Positions 25,705 to 34,652 of a DNA stretch of 64,000 nucleotides are shown piece after piece. The DNA is taken from contig NZ_JAJISB010000030.1 in assembly GCF_021245735.1 (NCBI RefSeq), forward strand, positions 1 through 64,000, in the 5' to 3' direction. The first letter of the stretch is position 1, and the number at the start of each line of letters is the position of its first letter. A program made the translations under genes and the position numbers. This DNA is from Brevibacillus daliensis (GTDB lineage: Bacteria; Bacillota; Bacilli; Brevibacillales; Brevibacillaceae). The notes under the pieces are model-generated. The model saw only the letters and a program-made list of their open reading frames with translations. It made no database searches and was not told the origin of the DNA.

Positions 25705-27180
25705 TTACCTGGTAGTAGAAAATGGTTGAAACCCGCCAAAAAATCGATCAAAAAAGTTTTGCCAAGAGTTACGTGGAGTAGGGTGAGACGAAGGTGCTGG
25801 ATGCTTGCGATTATTACTCTCCTCCAGTGCCTGTTTCACATTTACAAAACCATGACCATACAACGTATCGTGGCCAGGTTCTCCCAAGTCCTTTGCAGTC
25901 TTTTCCATTATTTCTCGGATTTCGGTAACAGAAAGAGCAGGATTAACGGAACGAATAAGACTAGCAATAGCGGCAACATGTGGGCAAGCCATTGACGTGC
26001 CAGATAGAGCAGCATAATCCTTATAAATATAGGTACTTGGAATATCGACGCCCGGAGCTACTACGGATACAGGCGCACCGTAATTGGAGAATTCGGCTAA
26101 CTGGTTCTTGTTATCTACCGCACCTACACCAATTACTTCAGGATAGGCTGCGGGAAAGCTGGGCTGATCAGTAGAATCGTTACCGGTAGCTGCTACCAGT
26201 ACCACGTTTTTTTGATTAGCATAGGTACATGCTTGTTTCAACGCTGCTGATGGCGCATAATTGCCTACACTTAAATTAATTACCTTGGCACCATGATCTA
26301 CTGCCCACTCTATTCCAATTGCAATATCTAAAGCAGTTCCACTGCCATCTGCACCAATCGCCTTTATCGGCATAATTTTGCTGTTCCAGGATATTCCAGC
26401 AATCCCATCCCGGTTATTCGTACGCGCTGCGATGATTCCAGCAACATGTGATCCATGCCCATTATCATCTTGTGGTTGGTTCGTATCTGTTAGCACGTTA
26501 TAACCTTTCACCAGCTTTCCCTGGAATTCAGGGTGTCCTAGATCAACTCCTGTATCAACGACCGCTACGACTACGTCATCAGCACCCTGGCTAATTTCCC
26601 AACTTTGTTCCATATTGAGCTGACTAAGATTCCACTGGTATCGATTGTAATAGACATCATTTGGAGTTTTGTTCGGCAGTAGTAAATAGTTAGGCTCTGC
26701 GTAGACCGATTCGGGATGTCTCGCAAAGACCTTCATCAACTCTTGGGTGGAGAGTGACCGTGATTTAATGATCATCGATTTGGAGCTTCGGAAGTCACGC
26801 TTAATGAAGCTGTCTGTCGCTTTGCACATTTTTTTTAGTTCTTCGTCGGAAGGACGTTTCGTAAATCGCACAACAACTTCATTGTCGACGTAATGGCTTT
26901 TATCACGATTATTATGACGAATTGTTGTAATTTGAGGCTTATGTTCCATTTTGCTACGCATATCTTTTACTTGCTCGACATAGTCAATTTTGGGAACACT
27001 TCGTTCATCCATTGTAATGGCGTGCGCCTGTTGATTTGATTTTTTCACTTGTTGCTGGCTAGATGGAGATGGTCGAACAGATTCAGGTGAAGCCACTTTT
27101 GGCTTGGACATATATGAGTTATAGGTAAATAACCCTCCTACCAGTAATCCTACAAAAACAAGTGTAAATATGGTCTTCAC
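25705..27180 (-). CDS. Subtilisin-like serine protease (S8)
   Basis: A 491-residue exported protease. An N-terminal hydrophobic segment (residues 3-20) acts as signal peptide or anchor. A linker and an inhibitor-type prodomain (about 95-165, EVVVRFTKRPSDEELKK) follow, then the catalytic domain with Asp209 (AVVDTGVDLGHPE), His242 (DDNGHGSHVAGI), oxyanion Asn334 and Ser396 (LSGTSMACPH). The last 30 residues are Pro/Ser/Phe-rich. Fervidolysin/AprX-like proteins have a similar layout. All catalytic residues are present. Confidence 0.92.
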   Translation of the reverse strand: MKTIFTLVFVGLLVGGLFTYNSYMSKPKVASPESVRPSPSSQQQVKKSNQQAHAITMDERSVPKIDYVEQVKDMRSKMEHKPQITTIRHNNRDKSHYVDNEVVVRFTKRPSDEELKKMCKATDSFIKRDFRSSKSMIIKSRSLSTQELMKVFARHPESVYAEPNYLLLPNKTPNDVYYNRYQWNLSQLNMEQSWEISQGADDVVVAVVDTGVDLGHPEFQGKLVKGYNVLTDTNQPQDDNGHGSHVAGIIAARTNNRDGIAGISWNSKIMPIKAIGADGSGTALDIAIGIEWAVDHGAKVINLSVGNYAPSAALKQACTYANQKNVVLVAATGNDSTDQPSFPAAYPEVIGVGAVDNKNQLAEFSNYGAPVSVVAPGVDIPSTYIYKDYAALSGTSMACPHVAAIASLIRSVNPALSVTEIREIMEKTAKDLGEPGHDTLYGHGFVNVKQALEESNNRKHPAPSSHPTPRNSWQNFFDRFFGGFQPFSTTR

Positions 27181-27252
27181 AATATGTCACTCCCTTATTA
27201 CTCAATATGATATAGGCTGTGCTATTCCTCATGATTTCATAGGAGGAAAAAA

Positions 27253-27315
27253 ATGAGTATCAACCCAATTGGAAATAGGAGTAAAAAAGAGAGCCATGAC
27301 ACAAACTATGCATGA
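27253..27315 (+). CDS. Possible 20-residue peptide
   Basis: A short ORF behind a strong ribosome site (AGGAGG, seven bases before the ATG), hydrophilic and Asn/Ser/Lys-rich. The ribosome site is better than chance would suggest, but the length prevents any family call. It lies just ahead of another small gene in the same direction. Confidence 0.35.
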   Translation: MSINPIGNRSKKESHDTNYA

Positions 27316-27346
27316 AAAGTGAGTATTTAATTAGGAGGAATAAGTA

Positions 27347-27523
27347 ATGAAAAAGCCAATGAGCAAGCAAACTCACACCGATACATGGCTTCAAAACACC
27401 GATACATTAGGATATCAAAATGCTACAACTGCTGATCAAGGTACGTCGCTAACACAAGAACAATTAAATGAATCCTATGCGATGGGAACTGTTGATGGAG
27501 TAGATACAGGAGATGAATCCTAA
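27347..27523 (+). CDS. Small hydrophilic protein, perhaps YozQ/DUF4025-like
   Basis: A 58-residue protein with TAGGAGG nine bases before its ATG. It is rich in Thr, Gln, Asp and Asn and has no hydrophobic segment. The C-terminal pattern TQEQLNESYAMGTVDGV recalls the small DUF4025 (YozQ) proteins of Bacillales. That match is from memory and uncertain. A hairpin with a T-run follows, so it seems a separate transcription unit. Confidence 0.65.
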   Translation: MKKPMSKQTHTDTWLQNTDTLGYQNATTADQGTSLTQEQLNESYAMGTVDGVDTGDES

Positions 27524-27555
27524 GGGATTACGTTAACACGAAAGAGGTTGCATAA

Positions 27556-27598
27556 GAGGATGGTTAGTTCTACATGAGCTAAGTATCCTTTTTTTGTT
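27556..27598 (+). terminator. Probable terminator of the small gene
   Basis: AGGAT pairs with ATCCT (about 27558 and 27588) with imperfect inner pairing around TTAGT/AGCTAA, then seven T. Confidence 0.5.
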
Positions 27599-27658
27599 TC
27601 TCCAAATTGCATTTTAAACTTAGGAGAACCACAGAGAGTAATAACATTTGATTTAGTA

Positions 27659-27677
27659 TTGTGATAATTAACCACAA
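27659..27677. promoter_or_regulatory. Dyad TTGTG-N9-CACAA upstream of the nitrate operon
   Basis: It resembles Fnr (TGTGA-N6-TCACA) and Rex (TTGTGA-N6-TCACAA) sites, but the spacing is one base too long for both. Position about 150 bases ahead of the first gene is reasonable for redox control. The region to 27807 also has an AAAGGC/GCCTTT hairpin with T-run at 27698-27726. Confidence 0.3.
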
Positions 27678-27807
27678 AGATTGTACCTTTTGGATGAAAA
27701 GGCTTGAGAAATCAGGCCTTTTTTATTTGGTTTAAGCACTTGGGCATATGGATAAAATTAGGATATGCATATTACAATTTTGAAAAAAATGAAGGAAGTG
27801 GTTACGG

Positions 27808-28248
27808 ATGTCAGGACCAGCTCTAAGACATTGGGATAGTCATTCTTCGATTCATGAATCTGCTCTGGGTGAGGCTACAGAATTGACAGAGCTTTTTCGT
27901 CTTTGCATAGAGAATGAAGATTTCAAGAAAGCACTTGAGATTGCTTATATTACGGTCGAGCATTGGGAAACTAGAACTTTGCAGCATGCTAGCTCAGAAG
28001 AAGAAGGACTGTACAAGGAAATTACTGAGACAACGCCAGAGGCAAAGGAAATCATTATCGCATTAACGCGTGATCATACGCTTATGCGGTACTTGGTACG
28101 TGAAGTAAAGGAAATAGTAAGCAATCAAGGATCTTTTGAGGAAATACTGAAACGATTTCAAGCGCTTATTCTTATAGATACCCTTCACAATGAAGATGAA
28201 GGTATTTTGTTAGGTGAAGAGACGGTGTCCCATGAGTCAACTGCTTAA
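27808..28248 (+). CDS. Hemerythrin-domain protein leading the nar operon
   Basis: A 146-residue four-helix metal-binding protein. Candidate ligands for a di-iron site are His16, His52, His60 with Glu64 (HxxxE), His90 and His127 with Glu131 (LHNEDE). Hemerythrin-like proteins bind O2 or help deal with NO and iron-sulfur damage. Here it is first in the nitrate reductase operon, where protection from or sensing of O2/NO is plausible. Its stop lies inside the next gene. Confidence 0.8.
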   Translation: MSGPALRHWDSHSSIHESALGEATELTELFRLCIENEDFKKALEIAYITVEHWETRTLQHASSEEEGLYKEITETTPEAKEIIIALTRDHTLMRYLVREVKEIVSNQGSFEEILKRFQALILIDTLHNEDEGILLGEETVSHESTA

Positions 28249-28552
28249 TCACGATATGTCTTCGGAACAGCCGCTAAGATCCGTGATACCCGCTTGTTAC
28301 CATCGCCTTCTGGAGGAATTCAAAGCTTTTCATCTGCATTCATATGACGTTAAGGCAGATACGATAATTCAAGACGGCGGTTATTCCATCATTTTGAGAT
28401 TTGGAGACGACCTGAAACATGTGAAGGAAAAACTATTCTCTCATGAAATGGTGACGAATTTGGATACAACAGTGATTGATTTTTTCAGAGATGCTGGTGA
28501 ATCCTGCAAACAGGCTTTGATAGCCGACTATTTCAAAATGATGAAGCTTTAG
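28232..28552 (+). CDS. Small conserved-looking protein in the nar operon
   Basis: A 106-residue protein overlapping the hemerythrin gene by 17 bases. It is mixed alpha/beta with no membrane segment, and has two Cys (IPACYHR and GESCKQA). I recognise no family. A GTG six codons upstream is an alternative start, and neither start has a strong ribosome site, which fits translational coupling to the gene before. Its place in the operon suggests a role with nitrate respiration. Confidence 0.65.
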   Translation: MSQLLNHDMSSEQPLRSVIPACYHRLLEEFKAFHLHSYDVKADTIIQDGGYSIILRFGDDLKHVKEKLFSHEMVTNLDTTVIDFFRDAGESCKQALIADYFKMMKL

Positions 28553-28569
28553 AAAAGGACGGATGCTAA

Positions 28570-28845
28570 GTGTATGCATTTCACGAAGAGGACGATCTGC
28601 TTGCTATGGATAAAGAAGATGTGCTTGAGGTTTTAAGGATACGTTTCGGTGATGTTCCGGAAGATATTAGTAACAAAATAAATGAGATCAAAAAATTGGA
28701 TGCTATGCAAAGGCTAATCATGGTCGCTGCTAATGCATCCAATTACAATGTATTCCTTGAAGAATTGTTGGCAGGAGAAGCGTCATATAAATTGCTAGGC
28801 GAACGCTTCGATCCTTTAAGCCAAGATGCGGGAGGATTTGTATAA
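28570..28845 (+). CDS. Small helical protein just upstream of narG
   Basis: A 91-residue acidic, helical protein that starts with GTG. Its middle (VLRIRFGDVPEDISNKINEI) has the pattern of the C-terminal DUF4351-like helical tail found on Rpn/PD-(D/E)XK proteins, but no nuclease domain is present. The stop codon is followed at once by the narG ATG, and narG's ribosome site lies inside its last codons, so the two are translationally coupled. Confidence 0.65.
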   Translation: MYAFHEEDDLLAMDKEDVLEVLRIRFGDVPEDISNKINEIKKLDAMQRLIMVAANASNYNVFLEELLAGEASYKLLGERFDPLSQDAGGFV

Positions 28846-31800
28846 ATGAAGAGAAAAGGCGGAAAGCTGCTTCGGACATTCAAGCATCTGCAGCGCGGTG
28901 AGCGTATTAACGATGGGTGGACAGAAGAAAATGTTAGGCCCAGGGACTGGGAAAGCATGTACCGTGAACGTTGGCAGCATGACAAGATCGTCCGTTCCAC
29001 ACATGGCGTGAATTGTACGGGTTCCTGTAGCTGGAAGATTTTTGTGAAGGATGGAATCATCACGTGGGAAACACAGCAGACGGATTATCCGACCACCGGA
29101 ACGAATTTCCCTGAGTATGAGCCGAGGGGATGTCCTAGAGGAGCCAGCTATTCCTGGTATACATATAGTCCGATTAGAGTCAAGTATCCCTACATCCGCG
29201 GTGATCTCTATGAATTGTGGAAAAAAGAACGCGATTTGGGGCACGATGCTGTAGTCGCCTGGAAAAACATAGTAAGCGATCCCCAAAAACGTGCAAAATA
29301 TGTAAAAGCGAGAGGGAAGGGCGGGTTTGTTCGCGCTGATTGGCAGGACGCTTGTGAAATGATTGCAGCGGCCTCAATCTATACCATTCAAACCTATGGG
29401 CCTGATCGAGTTGCGGGTTTCAGTCCGATACCTGCTATGTCAATGGTCAGCTATGCCGCTGGGGCCAGATTTCTTTCCTTAATCGGAGGGACAATTCTGA
29501 GCTTCTATGACTGGTATGCGGATCTCCCTCCAGCTTCACCACAAATTTGGGGTGATCAAACCGATGTGCCAGAAAGCGGTGATTGGTATAATGCCAAATA
29601 TTTTATTATTTGGGGAACCAACTTGCCGCAGACCCGGACGCCTGACGCGCATTTTATGGTGGAATCCAGATATAACGGAACCAAAGTAGTCGGAGTAAGT
29701 CCTGATTATGCCGAATACGAGAAATTCGCCGATATTTGGTTGCCGGCACGCCCTGGAACTGACGGTGCGCTTGCTATGGCAATGACACATGTCATTCTGA
29801 AGGAATTTTATGTAGACCGGCAGACGCCTTATTTCAATGAGTATGTCAAGAAATTTACGGACCTGCCCTTTCTGATTATTTTGAACGGCGAGGCGGATGA
29901 TGCACGAACAGGAAACTTCCTCAGGGCCTCAGATATTGAAGATCACCATGAACTGGGAGAATGGAAAACCGTCGTTTGGGACGAACACAGTGAAGGATTG
30001 GCCATACCCAACGGCAGCCAAGGCTACCGGTGGGATCAGGGGAACAAATGGAATTTGGACATGAAGAAATTAGATGGAAGTCCCATTGATCCAAAATTAA
30101 GCTTCATAGACAATTCCGATGAAATTGTGCTAGTCGGTTTTCCTTATTTCGCAGAAGGCGGGGGCGGTTGTGTCAGACGCGGGGTCCCTGTAAAACATAT
30201 TTCAAGTAAAGACGGTAAAAACTTGAGAGTTACCACGGTTTACGATCTTATGATGGCTCATACGGGTGTAAACCGCGCTTTGCCTGGAGATTATCCGAAG
30301 GACTATGATGACCCCAAGCCTTACACGCCCGGGTGGCAGGAGAGCATCACAGGGGTTCGAAGAGCCCACGTCATTCAAGTCGCTAGAGAATTTGCCGAGA
30401 ATGCGGCAAGAACAAAAGGGAAATCCATGATCGCTATGGGCGGCGGCACGAACCACTGGTTCCACAGCGATCAAATCTATCGCTCCATACTGAATTTAGT
30501 TCTGCTAACGGGCTCCCAAGGCGTGAACGGAGGGGGCTGGGCCCATTATGTCGGACAGGAAAAGGTCCGCCCGCTTGAGGGCTGGCAGCAGGTGGCGTTT
30601 GCCAACGACTGGTTGAAGCCGCAAAGACTGCAAAACGGAACTTCTTTTTTCTATTTCGCCACCGATCAGTTCCGTTATGAAGTGAGAGAGAATGAGGAGC
30701 AAAAAGCTTGGGGCGGGCGATTTACGAACATGCACCCCGCCGATTTCAATGCCATGGCTGCGAGGTTGGGGTGGCTCCCATCGTTCCCGCAGTTCACCCA
30801 GAATTCTCTGGACCTCATCAAGGAGGTCAGAAATAACGGGGCGGAGGATGACAAGGCTGCCATTGATGAGATCGTGAAACAAATAAAAGAAAACAAGATT
30901 GAATGGGCAATTGAAAATCCGGATGATCCGCGCAACTTCCCTCGTGTTTTTTTCAATTGGCGCTCCAATTTGCTGGGTGACAGCGGTAAAGGGCATGAAT
31001 ATTTTGTGAAGCATCTGGTCGGTGCCGATGATCATGTGCTTGCGGATACCGAGCATTCCTGGAAACCGGAGACAGTTAAGGTCGAGGGTGAAGCACCCGA
31101 AGGAAAGGCCGACCTTCTAATCAGTATAGACTTCAGAATGACCAGCTCTGGGTTATTCTCCGATATCGTCCTACCAGCGGCAACCTGGTATGAGAAATTT
31201 GACCTGAGCAGCACGGACATGCATCCTTTCGTACATCCGTTTAACGCTGCAATCTCTCCGCCTTGGCAAGCCAAGAGCGACTGGGATACTTTCCGTGAGA
31301 TTGGCAAGGTGTTCTCAGAACTCGCTGAAAAGCATTTACCTGCTTGTGAGGATTTGATCATGACGCCGTTGGCCCATGACACCGTAGGCGAGATCGCTCA
31401 GCCAGGCGGCAAAGTATTGGATTGGCGTAAGGGAGAAGTGGAGGCAATTCCCGGGAAATCAATGCCCAACTTTCACATTGTGAAACGTGATTACCCCAAT
31501 GTGTATCAGCAGATGACGACGATCGGACCCAATATCAAGAATGGTTATGGGGCGAAAGGTGTCAAAATTCCAGGCGATAAGGTTTACAAGGAACTGATTG
31601 AACGACTGGGTACCTCGAAAAGGGACGGGATCGGCAAGGGCAATCCTGATCTGTTTACGGATAAGCAAGCCATTGAAGCAATCCTTTTGATGTCAGGCGC
31701 AACGAATGGCAAAAGGGCCGTTGAAGGATGGAAATCGATGGAGGCCAAAACGGGCAAGCATCTTGCTGATATCTCCGTGGCTCGTGAGGAAGAAGCGTTC

Positions 31801-32526
31801 ACGCTGAATGATCTGACCGCGCAACCCAGACAGGCTATTTCTACACCCGTTTGGAGTGGCTTGGAAAAGGATAACCGCCGTTACTCGCCGTTCACCGTCA
31901 ATACCGAATACGGGATTCCTTGGCACACGTTGACCGGTCGTCAAAGCTTTTATCTGGATCATGAGGTCATGTTAGACTTTGGCGAGGGATTGCCTTTATA
32001 TTTGCCGCCATTGGCGCATGGGCCTTACTTGAAAGGCGAGAAGGAAGTTGAGCATAACGGAAAGTGGATAACGCTCAGGTATATGACGCCGCACCAAAAG
32101 TGGGGCATCCATACGATGTTTACGGATACTACGAATATGTCAACTTTATTCCGGGGATGGCAGACGGTGTGGTTGAATGAGAAAGATGCTGCTTCTATCG
32201 GTGTCAAAGATAACGACTGGATTGAAGTCTATAACCGAAACGGTGCCGTTGCGGCAAGAGCGGTAGTCACCTATCGGATTCCGCAAGGTGTTACCTTCAT
32301 GTATCACGCCCAGGACCGTACGCTCGGCGTGCCGGGTACAGCCATCAATAAAACGCGAGGGGGCACGCATAATAGCGTAACCAGAATTACAGTAAAGCCC
32401 ACTCATATGATAGGCGGCTATTCCCAATTGAGCTACGGTTTTAATTATTATGGCCCGACAGGCAGTCAGCGGGATACGATGGCCATTATCCGGCCGCTTA
32501 AGGAGGTGGACTGGCTTGAGAATTAA
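28846..32526 (+). CDS. narG: Respiratory nitrate reductase alpha subunit
   Basis: A 1226-residue molybdopterin catalytic subunit that reduces nitrate to nitrite at the inner face of the membrane. The FS0 iron-sulfur cluster ligands are visible: His53, Cys57, Cys61 (HGVNCTGSC) and Cys96 (RGCPRG). The Mo-ligand Asp is in the DLPPASPQIWG motif. Length and motifs match the Bacillus/E. coli enzymes, and there is no Tat-type signal. The ribosome site GGGAGGA lies inside the preceding gene. The region is clearly richer in G+C than the mannose or IS regions. Confidence 0.97.
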   Translation: MKRKGGKLLRTFKHLQRGERINDGWTEENVRPRDWESMYRERWQHDKIVRSTHGVNCTGSCSWKIFVKDGIITWETQQTDYPTTGTNFPEYEPRGCPRGASYSWYTYSPIRVKYPYIRGDLYELWKKERDLGHDAVVAWKNIVSDPQKRAKYVKARGKGGFVRADWQDACEMIAAASIYTIQTYGPDRVAGFSPIPAMSMVSYAAGARFLSLIGGTILSFYDWYADLPPASPQIWGDQTDVPESGDWYNAKYFIIWGTNLPQTRTPDAHFMVESRYNGTKVVGVSPDYAEYEKFADIWLPARPGTDGALAMAMTHVILKEFYVDRQTPYFNEYVKKFTDLPFLIILNGEADDARTGNFLRASDIEDHHELGEWKTVVWDEHSEGLAIPNGSQGYRWDQGNKWNLDMKKLDGSPIDPKLSFIDNSDEIVLVGFPYFAEGGGGCVRRGVPVKHISSKDGKNLRVTTVYDLMMAHTGVNRALPGDYPKDYDDPKPYTPGWQESITGVRRAHVIQVAREFAENAARTKGKSMIAMGGGTNHWFHSDQIYRSILNLVLLTGSQGVNGGGWAHYVGQEKVRPLEGWQQVAFANDWLKPQRLQNGTSFFYFATDQFRYEVRENEEQKAWGGRFTNMHPADFNAMAARLGWLPSFPQFTQNSLDLIKEVRNNGAEDDKAAIDEIVKQIKENKIEWAIENPDDPRNFPRVFFNWRSNLLGDSGKGHEYFVKHLVGADDHVLADTEHSWKPETVKVEGEAPEGKADLLISIDFRMTSSGLFSDIVLPAATWYEKFDLSSTDMHPFVHPFNAAISPPWQAKSDWDTFREIGKVFSELAEKHLPACEDLIMTPLAHDTVGEIAQPGGKVLDWRKGEVEAIPGKSMPNFHIVKRDYPNVYQQMTTIGPNIKNGYGAKGVKIPGDKVYKELIERLGTSKRDGIGKGNPDLFTDKQAIEAILLMSGATNGKRAVEGWKSMEAKTGKHLADISVAREEEAFTLNDLTAQPRQAISTPVWSGLEKDNRRYSPFTVNTEYGIPWHTLTGRQSFYLDHEVMLDFGEGLPLYLPPLAHGPYLKGEKEVEHNGKWITLRYMTPHQKWGIHTMFTDTTNMSTLFRGWQTVWLNEKDAASIGVKDNDWIEVYNRNGAVAARAVVTYRIPQGVTFMYHAQDRTLGVPGTAINKTRGGTHNSVTRITVKPTHMIGGYSQLSYGFNYYGPTGSQRDTMAIIRPLKEVDWLEN

Positions 32527-34009
32527 AGCGCAAGTCGCCATGGTTATGCACTTGGACAAATGTATTGGCTGTCATACGTGCTCGGTCACCTGCAAGAATG
32601 TGTGGACCAATCGTCCTGGCGTGGAATATATGTGGTTCAACAATGTGGAAACGAGACCTGGACCTGGATATCCGAAACAATGGGAAGACACCAAACGTTT
32701 TAAAGGCGGATGGGTGTTGAAGAACGGTAAGTTGACCCTTCGCGCAGGCGGCCCCATTACCAAATTGGCAACGCTATTCTACAATCCCGATTTGGCGGAT
32801 ATGAACCAGTATTACGAACCATGGACGTATGATTACGAACATCTGATCACCAGCCCTAAGAGCAAACATTTGCCCGTGGCCAGACCAAAGTCGATGATAA
32901 CCGGAGAGTTCATTGATAAGCCGGAATGGGGGCCTAACTGGGATGATGATCTAGCAGGCGGCAGTGAAAACGTTTCGCTAGATCCCAACGTGAAGAAGCT
33001 CCAAGAGCATATCGCCATGGAGTATGAAAAAACGTTCATGATGTATTTGCCGAGAATCTGTGAGCACTGTTTGAATCCGCCGTGCGTAGCCTCCTGTCCG
33101 TCCGGGGCTTTATATAAACGTGATGAGGACGGTATCGTTCTGGTTGATCAGGAAGCCTGCCGAGGCTGGCGCTTCTGCATGAGCGGTTGTCCTTATCACA
33201 AGGTGTATTACAACTGGAATACACACAAGGCAGAGAAGTGCAACTTCTGCTATCCGCGGACAGAAGCGGGACTGCCAACGGTATGCTCCGAAACTTGCGT
33301 AGGACGTCTTCGTTATTTGGGTGTCGTTTTATATGATGCGGATCGCGTCAAGGAAGCCGCTTCTGTGGAAGATCCCAAGGATCTTTATGAATCACAGCTA
33401 TCCGTTTTTCTGGATCCTTTTGATCCGCAGGTGATAGCTGAAGCGAGAAAAGCGGGAATTAATGAGTCTTGGATTCAAAGTGCGCAGGATTCTCCTATCT
33501 ACAAGCTGGCGATGAAATGGAAAATCGCATTACCGTTGCATCCGGAATACCGCACGCTGCCTATGGTCTGGTATGTGCCTCCGCTTAGTCCGATTATGAA
33601 TCATATTGAAGAGGGAGCATTAAATACCGATCATTACATTCCTGCCGTAGATCATATGCGTATTCCTATGGAATATCTGGCTTCGTTAATGACTGCCGGG
33701 GATACAGAAGTTATCCGGAAAGTGTTATTGAAGTTGACTGCGATGAGGGTGCATATGCGGCAGCAAACGGTAGGCGGTATGGATGAGCTGAGCCACAGCG
33801 AGCTGCTGAAAGAGGCCGGCATGTCTGCGGGCGATATTGAAGATATGGCTCGCTTGTTGGCAGTAGCCAAATATGACGAACGCTTTGTTATACCGACTGG
33901 ACGTAGGGAAATGAATGACGACCTGTACTACAGGTATGGGGCATGCAGTATAGAAGGATTGGCTCCCCCTGAAGGGATGATGACCTATCCATTTGGAAAG
34001 GAAGAATAG
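32516..34009 (+). CDS. narH: Respiratory nitrate reductase beta subunit
   Basis: A 497-residue iron-sulfur electron-transfer subunit between NarI and NarG. Four cysteine clusters are visible: CIGCHTCSVTC, CEHCLNPPCVASC, CRGWRFCMSGC (the Trp marks the 3Fe-4S cluster) and CNFCYPRTEAG followed by CSETC. I place the start at a TTG inside the last codons of narG (11-base overlap): AAGGAGGTGG lies eight bases upstream, and the protein then begins RIKAQVAMVMHLDKC as NarH proteins do. The longer frame from 32450 would run deep into narG. Confidence 0.95.
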   Translation: MRIKAQVAMVMHLDKCIGCHTCSVTCKNVWTNRPGVEYMWFNNVETRPGPGYPKQWEDTKRFKGGWVLKNGKLTLRAGGPITKLATLFYNPDLADMNQYYEPWTYDYEHLITSPKSKHLPVARPKSMITGEFIDKPEWGPNWDDDLAGGSENVSLDPNVKKLQEHIAMEYEKTFMMYLPRICEHCLNPPCVASCPSGALYKRDEDGIVLVDQEACRGWRFCMSGCPYHKVYYNWNTHKAEKCNFCYPRTEAGLPTVCSETCVGRLRYLGVVLYDADRVKEAASVEDPKDLYESQLSVFLDPFDPQVIAEARKAGINESWIQSAQDSPIYKLAMKWKIALPLHPEYRTLPMVWYVPPLSPIMNHIEEGALNTDHYIPAVDHMRIPMEYLASLMTAGDTEVIRKVLLKLTAMRVHMRQQTVGGMDELSHSELLKEAGMSAGDIEDMARLLAVAKYDERFVIPTGRREMNDDLYYRYGACSIEGLAPPEGMMTYPFGKEE

Positions 34010-34012
34010 CAG

Positions 34013-34615
34013 ATGGATGATCAGACACGCATTGTTCTTGCCATAGCCTCCAGGATTTTGAGCTACCCGACAGAGGCGTTCAAGAGCGAGCAGGCAGACA
34101 TCGAAGCAGTCATAAGAGAAGATATCAGCTCAAAGCCGCTTCGTAAGACGCTTGCCCAGGCCGTTGCTCCGATATATGACAAGTCAAAATGGAGGATAAT
34201 GGAGCACTACGTAGAGACCTTTGATTTGAAGGAAAAAGCAGGTTTATATCTGACTGCGCATGAATTGGGCGATAGCCGAAAACGAGGGATCGCGCTAATC
34301 GAGCTTCGGAGGATGATCCGTGAGGCCGGGTTTGAATGTGGTGATGATGAGTTAGCCGATTACATACCTATGCTCTATGAATTATTGGCCCATTCAGAGG
34401 AATCGGAGCCGATGGAACAGCTAAGACAACGGCTTTCGTTCGCCACGCAGCGGATTCGGCGCCACCTCGCAGAGGACAACCCATACAAGCCATTTTTTTC
34501 GATTTTGATGGAGGCTGTATTTAAAGAGCTTTCGCCTCAAGACATGGAGAAGCTTGAGCAGGGAAGAGAGAAGCCTGATTTGGATACGATGCCGTACCCG
34601 TTGATGTATAAGTAG
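34013..34615 (+). CDS. narJ: Nitrate reductase assembly chaperone
   Basis: A 200-residue NarJ/TorD-type all-helical chaperone that guides cofactor insertion into NarG. The YLTAHELGDSRKRG stretch is the NarJ signature, and the PYPLMYK end is usual in Gram-positive NarJ. It starts four bases after narH with AAAGGAAG as ribosome site. Confidence 0.92.
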   Translation: MDDQTRIVLAIASRILSYPTEAFKSEQADIEAVIREDISSKPLRKTLAQAVAPIYDKSKWRIMEHYVETFDLKEKAGLYLTAHELGDSRKRGIALIELRRMIREAGFECGDDELADYIPMLYELLAHSEESEPMEQLRQRLSFATQRIRRHLAEDNPYKPFFSILMEAVFKELSPQDMEKLEQGREKPDLDTMPYPLMYK

Positions 34616-34652
34616 CGGATAAAAGCGAAAGCCGACAGAGGGAGGTTAACAA

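Noticed and set aside
27659-27677. Firm assignment of an Fnr or Rex site upstream of the nar operon
   Set aside because: The dyad spacing is one base off for both consensus sites, so only a tentative regulatory feature is listed.
30126-30548. Frames on the opposite strand of narG
   Set aside because: Shadows of the GC-rich narG coding sequence, none with a ribosome site or known motif.
32450-32515. Longer narH start deep inside narG
   Set aside because: A TTG at 32516 has an ideal ribosome site and gives the normal NarH N-terminus.
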